In this document: piece after piece, positions 60,938 to 64,000 of the stretch
Position numbering within the stretch: position 1 is the first letter of the stretch
Layout: each line of letters opens with the position of its first letter
Assembly (NCBI RefSeq): GCF_002920535.1
Contig: NZ_PQSS01000020.1
Location: 43,148-107,147 of the forward strand
DNA: 64,000 bases
Source of the DNA: Streptomyces sp. Ru71
GTDB taxonomy: Bacteria; Actinomycetota; Actinomycetes; Streptomycetales; Streptomycetaceae
Direction of reading: 5' to 3'
The notes under the pieces: generated by a model
Told to the model about the DNA's origin: nothing
The model's database searches: none
Seen by the model: the letters and a program-made list of their open reading frames with translations, nothing else
Translations under genes and position numbers: made by a program

Positions 60938-62592
60938 GCGGCACCGCCTGGCACGCCCGCGTCGAGTGCGGCCCCGAGGTGGGCGCCGGGTTCCTGGTCT
61001 CCGCCCGCCATGTCCTCACCTGTGCGCACGTGGTGCGCTGCAGCGACACGGACCCGGTGACCGTGGCGTTCCCCAACTCCCGCTCGCTGGGCGCGTTATC
61101 GGCGGCCGTCGCGGTGCGCGGCGACTGGCGGGGCGGGCCCGCCGACCCCGGGGACCTGGCGGTGCTGGAGCTGGCCGAGGACGTGCCGCTGAGCCCGGCC
61201 CGGTTCGCGCCGCCCGGCGCCGAGCACGGCGGCCGGGAGCTGATCGCCTACGGCTTCCCGCGCGGCTACGACGAGGGCATGCTCGCCGCCTACCGGGCGC
61301 TGCCCGGCCCGCGGATCTCCGACGAGTGGGTGCAGCTGGAGGCGCTGACCGGGCACGGGCAGCCGCTGGTGGCCGGGTTCAGCGGGGCGGCGGTGACGCT
61401 GGCGGACGGCTCGGTCGTCGGCATGGTCACGGCGGTCGCGGGCGGCCGGGAGGTACGGGTGGGCCGGATGCTGCCCACCGAGGTCATGGCCCGGTACTGG
61501 TCCGGGCTGGGCGAGCTGGTGCCCACCGGCCACCGTCCCGAGACGCTGCGCCGGCTGTACGCGCTGGTGCGGCGGGCCGAGGCCGAGGGCACGGGCGTCG
61601 ACGCCAACCGGCTGTACGGGGACGCGGTGGGTCCGTTCGGTCCGCCGCTGCCGCCGGGCGGCTTCCCTTCGCTGTCCCGGGCCGCGGCGTACGTGCAGTG
61701 GGAGGTCCCCGAGCCGGAGGCCGCGGACCGTCTCGCCGACCGGCTCCAGGAACTCCTCGACGGGCCGGACGCGGCGGTCGGGGCGCGGCCGGCCTCCTCC
61801 TGGTCGCCGGTCGTGGTGGAGATCGACCACAGCGGCGCCGGGCCCGACCAGGTCACCGTCGCGGTGTCCGCGTACCGCGACGGGCGGCGCCGGCCCGTGG
61901 GCGCGGGCCGGCTGCCGACCAGCGCCGTGCGCGGCTATGTCCAGCAGCGCCTGGACGAGGCCGCCGACCAGCTGGCGCCGGACGCCGAGGAGCTGGTGAC
62001 GTTCGTGCTGCCGCGCGAGTGGCTGAACGAGCCGGTGGCGCAGTGGGAGTGCAGCGCCGAGGACTCCACCCCGCTGGGCTGCGCCTACCCGCTGGTGGTC
62101 ACCGACCGGGCCCGGCACCGCAGCGGCCGGCTGCGCCGGCAGCTGCGCAAGAAGTGGCAGAAGCTGGACGTGTCGCCGGGCGCGGCCGTGCACCGCGTGG
62201 AGTGCGGCACCCGGGAGCGCCCGGGTGGGCTGCGCAGACGGCTGTGGGACGGCGACGCCCATGTGGCGGGCTTCGCCTCACCGCCGGGCGCGGCCCGCGA
62301 GTACTTCGACGTCTCGCTGACGGTTCCGGTCCCGGTCCTGCTGTGGCGCCGCACCGGCTGCCCCGGCGGCGGGCACGACGGTCCGTGCGCGGGCGCGGAG
62401 TTCCTCGACGAGCTGACGGCGTCCCTGACCGGCGTACCCCCCGCCGAGCTGCCCCGGCATGTGCAGAAGCTGCGGCTGGACGCGGACGCCGAGGGCCCGG
62501 ACGGGCACTGGGCCCGCGAGCTGCAGCTGCTGTGGGACGACCCGCGCTGCTTCCCGGAACCCGCCGCGAGCCTGCACACCCCGGTCGCGTGA
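60934..62592 (+). CDS. trypsin-like peptidase fused to a VMAP-type C-terminal region, with a TTA codon
   Basis: This 552-residue cytoplasmic protein (no signal) has an N-terminal chymotrypsin-fold protease with H32 in LTCAHVV, D74 in DPGDLAVLEL and S150 in AGFSGAAV. The C-terminal about 300 residues (VEIDHSGAGPDQVTVAVSAY, LPREWLNEPVAQWE, PVPVLLWRRTGCPG) match the vWA-MoxR-associated protein (VMAP) type. Codon 55 is TTA (61096-61098), which implies bldA dependence. The ATGA overlap couples it to the small protein, and MoxR follows. A trypsin/VMAP/MoxR set is known from predicted NTP-dependent conflict systems. Confidence 0.82.
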   Translation: MSGTAWHARVECGPEVGAGFLVSARHVLTCAHVVRCSDTDPVTVAFPNSRSLGALSAAVAVRGDWRGGPADPGDLAVLELAEDVPLSPARFAPPGAEHGGRELIAYGFPRGYDEGMLAAYRALPGPRISDEWVQLEALTGHGQPLVAGFSGAAVTLADGSVVGMVTAVAGGREVRVGRMLPTEVMARYWSGLGELVPTGHRPETLRRLYALVRRAEAEGTGVDANRLYGDAVGPFGPPLPPGGFPSLSRAAAYVQWEVPEPEAADRLADRLQELLDGPDAAVGARPASSWSPVVVEIDHSGAGPDQVTVAVSAYRDGRRRPVGAGRLPTSAVRGYVQQRLDEAADQLAPDAEELVTFVLPREWLNEPVAQWECSAEDSTPLGCAYPLVVTDRARHRSGRLRRQLRKKWQKLDVSPGAAVHRVECGTRERPGGLRRRLWDGDAHVAGFASPPGAAREYFDVSLTVPVPVLLWRRTGCPGGGHDGPCAGAEFLDELTASLTGVPPAELPRHVQKLRLDADAEGPDGHWARELQLLWDDPRCFPEPAASLHTPVA

Positions 62593-62626
62593 GAACCCCC
62601 TGAACCACCCTTGGAGACACGAACCC

Positions 62627-63637
62627 ATGCCCCTGTGGCCCGTCTACACCGGCACCAGCGAGCCGCACGACGGCATCGACCGGCTGCCGCCGCCACCGCC
62701 CTGGCGGGCCTTCGACGGCCATCCGGTGCTGCCGGTGCCGGACGAGCGCGCCGACGCCGCCGCCGTCTCCCCCGACCGCAGCCACCGCGCCGCCACCTAC
62801 CAGGCCACCGAGGAGACCGTGCAACTGGTCAACGCGGCCCTGTACCTGCGCCGCCCGCTGCTGGTCACCGGCCCGCCCGGCACCGGCAAGTCGTCGCTGG
62901 CGTACGCGGTGGCGCGCGAGCTGCGCCTTGGGCCGGTGCTGCGCTGGAACATCACCAGCCGCTCCACCCTGCACGACGGGCTGTACCAGTACGACCCGCT
63001 GTCCCGGCTGTACGCCGCCCGGCAGGGCCCGCAGGCGGCGGACGCCGGCATCGAGCACCATCTGCGCCTCGGCCCGCTGGGCACCGCCCTGCTGCCCTAC
63101 GACCGCCCGCGCGCCCTGCTCATCGACGAGATCGACAAGAGCGACCTGGACCTGCCCAACGACCTGCTGAACGTGCTGGAGGAGGGCCAGTACGAGATCC
63201 CCGAGCTGGTGCGCTCCGCCCGGCACACGCCCGAGGGCCGGGCCCAGGTGATGGTCGACGGCACCGACGAGCGGGTGCCGGTGGAGCGCGGCCGGGTGCG
63301 CTGCCGGGCCTTCCCGTTCGTGGTGCTGACCAGCAACGGCGAGCGGGAGTTCCCGCCCGCTTTCCTGCGCCGCTGTGTCACGCTGCGGCTGCGGCAGCCC
63401 GACGACCGGCATCTCGCCGAGATCGTCCGCGCGCACCTGGGCGAGCCCGACGAGCGGGCGCGGCGGCTGATCGAGCGGTTCCTGTCCCGGGCGGGCGCCG
63501 GGGACCTGGCCACCGACCAGCTGCTCAACGCGATCTACCTGGCCCGCTCCGCCGACCTGGACGCCACCTCCCTGGACGACCTGGCGGAACGGCTGATGCC
63601 GTATCTGGGCCAGGGCGCGCAGACCGATGTCTTCTGA
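62627..63637 (+). CDS. MoxR-type AAA+ ATPase
   Basis: The 336-residue product starts at ATG 62627 after GGAG. AAA+ motifs are Walker A TGPPGTGKSSLA, Walker B ALLIDEIDKSD, sensor 1 VVLTSNGERE and an arginine finger region FLRRCVTLRLRQPDDRH. An N-terminal extension of about 60 residues (PPPPPWRAFDGHPVLPVPDE) is typical of the VMAP-linked MoxR branch. It is expected to remodel or gate the trypsin/VMAP effector. It overlaps the next gene by 11 bp. Confidence 0.9.
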   Translation: MPLWPVYTGTSEPHDGIDRLPPPPPWRAFDGHPVLPVPDERADAAAVSPDRSHRAATYQATEETVQLVNAALYLRRPLLVTGPPGTGKSSLAYAVARELRLGPVLRWNITSRSTLHDGLYQYDPLSRLYAARQGPQAADAGIEHHLRLGPLGTALLPYDRPRALLIDEIDKSDLDLPNDLLNVLEEGQYEIPELVRSARHTPEGRAQVMVDGTDERVPVERGRVRCRAFPFVVLTSNGEREFPPAFLRRCVTLRLRQPDDRHLAEIVRAHLGEPDERARRLIERFLSRAGAGDLATDQLLNAIYLARSADLDATSLDDLAERLMPYLGQGAQTDVF

Positions 63638-64000
63638 CCCGTCCGGGTGGCCGGCCGCCCTGGCCCGTCTCGCCGACGTGCTGGCCGAGGCGGCGGGCGG
63701 CCCGCGCCCGAGCGCGCTGGAGCTGGCCGAACTGCTGTGGCTGGCCGGCCGGATGACGGAGCGGGACGAGGACCGGCCGCACACGGTGCCGCCGCAGCGC
63801 AGCGCTGAGCCGGCGCCCGCTCCCGCGCCGGACGGTGAGCAACAGACCCCGCCGGCCCCGGTCTCCCCCGCCGCGCCCGCCCCGGCCCGGCCCCGCGCCC
63901 CGCTGCACCTGCCCGCCCCGACCCGGCGCCCGGCGCACCGACCGCGCCGCACGCCTCGCTGCTGGCGCCGGCACCGCCGATGCTGCCCCACCCGCTGCAT
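63627..64000 (+). CDS. SAV_2336-type protein, 5' part (partial, apparent frameshift)
   Basis: ATG 63627 overlaps the MoxR stop. The first about 50 residues (WPAALARLADVLAEAAGGPR, then PSALELAELLWLAGRM) fit the SAV_2336 N-terminal region, followed by a Pro/Ala-rich linker. From about 63920 the starting frame turns Arg/Cys-rich (RRTPRCWRRHRRCC), while another frame reads DPAPGAPTAPHASLLAPAPP then MLPHPLH, the expected conserved text. One missing G near 63920 (CCCCGACCCGG) would restore it. The gene runs off the window. Confidence 0.65.
   Translation, partial: MSSDPSGWPAALARLADVLAEAAGGPRPSALELAELLWLAGRMTERDEDRPHTVPPQRSAEPAPAPAPDGEQQTPPAPVSPAAPAPARPRAPLHLPAPTRRPAHRPRRTPRCWRRHRRCCPTRC

Overview
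The window is high-GC actinobacterial chromosome, almost certainly Streptomyces. The evidence is strong GC bias at third codon positions, many GTG and TTG starts, ATGA/GTGA stop-start overlaps, only a few in-frame TTA codons, and gene order. The run fasR-fabD-fabH-acpP-fabF, then a DUF3145 gene, an SCO2400-type protein and a MatB-like malonyl-CoA synthetase matches what I recall of the S. coelicolor SCO2386 to SCO2445 region. No tRNA, rRNA, CRISPR array, insertion sequence or prophage was seen.

Layout. 0-7.4 kb: end of an unknown gene, a secreted RTX-like protein, a pirin, then FasR and the type II fatty acid synthase operon, and a DUF3145 protein. 7.5-24.9 kb: mixed housekeeping and accessory genes. 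These are an SGNH lipoprotein, aldose epimerase, a GH3 beta-glycosidase with a TetR regulator, an MFS transporter opposite a MocR regulator coupled to a mycothiol-dependent isomerase, RidA with a hydroxyisobutyrate-type dehydrogenase opposite a LysR regulator, a pyroglutamyl-peptidase-like secreted protein, EI24, a MarR regulator opposite an MDR oxidoreductase and Ohr, a class C serine hydrolase, and a zinc-ribbon membrane protein. 25-35.2 kb: a sugar-acid and monosaccharide operon (enolase-superfamily dehydratase, MDR dehydrogenase, TIM-barrel protein, ChvE/MmsA/MmsB importer, Tat-exported mutarotase, aminotransferase). 35.2-44.1 kb: arabinan use (two GH43, one GH51, an ABC importer without its own ATPase), with a DUF4360 protein and an Rrf2 regulator. 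44.4-51.0 kb: two HExxH-protease/seven-helix-membrane-protein pairs, a third membrane protein and an FAD monooxygenase, apparently one operon. 51.0-56.7 kb: a tandem repeat, SMP-30 lactonase with an IclR regulator, MatB with a carboxyltransferase, and a 19-residue peptide. 56.8-60.4 kb: a large subtilisin. 60.6-64.0 kb: the start of a trypsin/VMAP/MoxR conflict-type operon that runs off the window.

How parts work together. The IclR gene at 52.0-52.8 kb, the dehydratase operon at 25 kb and the arabinan operons at 36 and 44 kb share an ATTTCGAACG-like box, so one regulator may join sugar-acid oxidation with arabinan use. TTA codons in the DUF4360 gene, in the first seven-helix protein and in the VMAP protease suggest that three otherwise unrelated loci depend on the bldA tRNA. 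The two strongest candidates for unusual biology are the duplicated ImmA-like-protease/membrane-protein operon and the VMAP/MoxR operon. The last gene of the latter shows an apparent one-base deletion near 63920.
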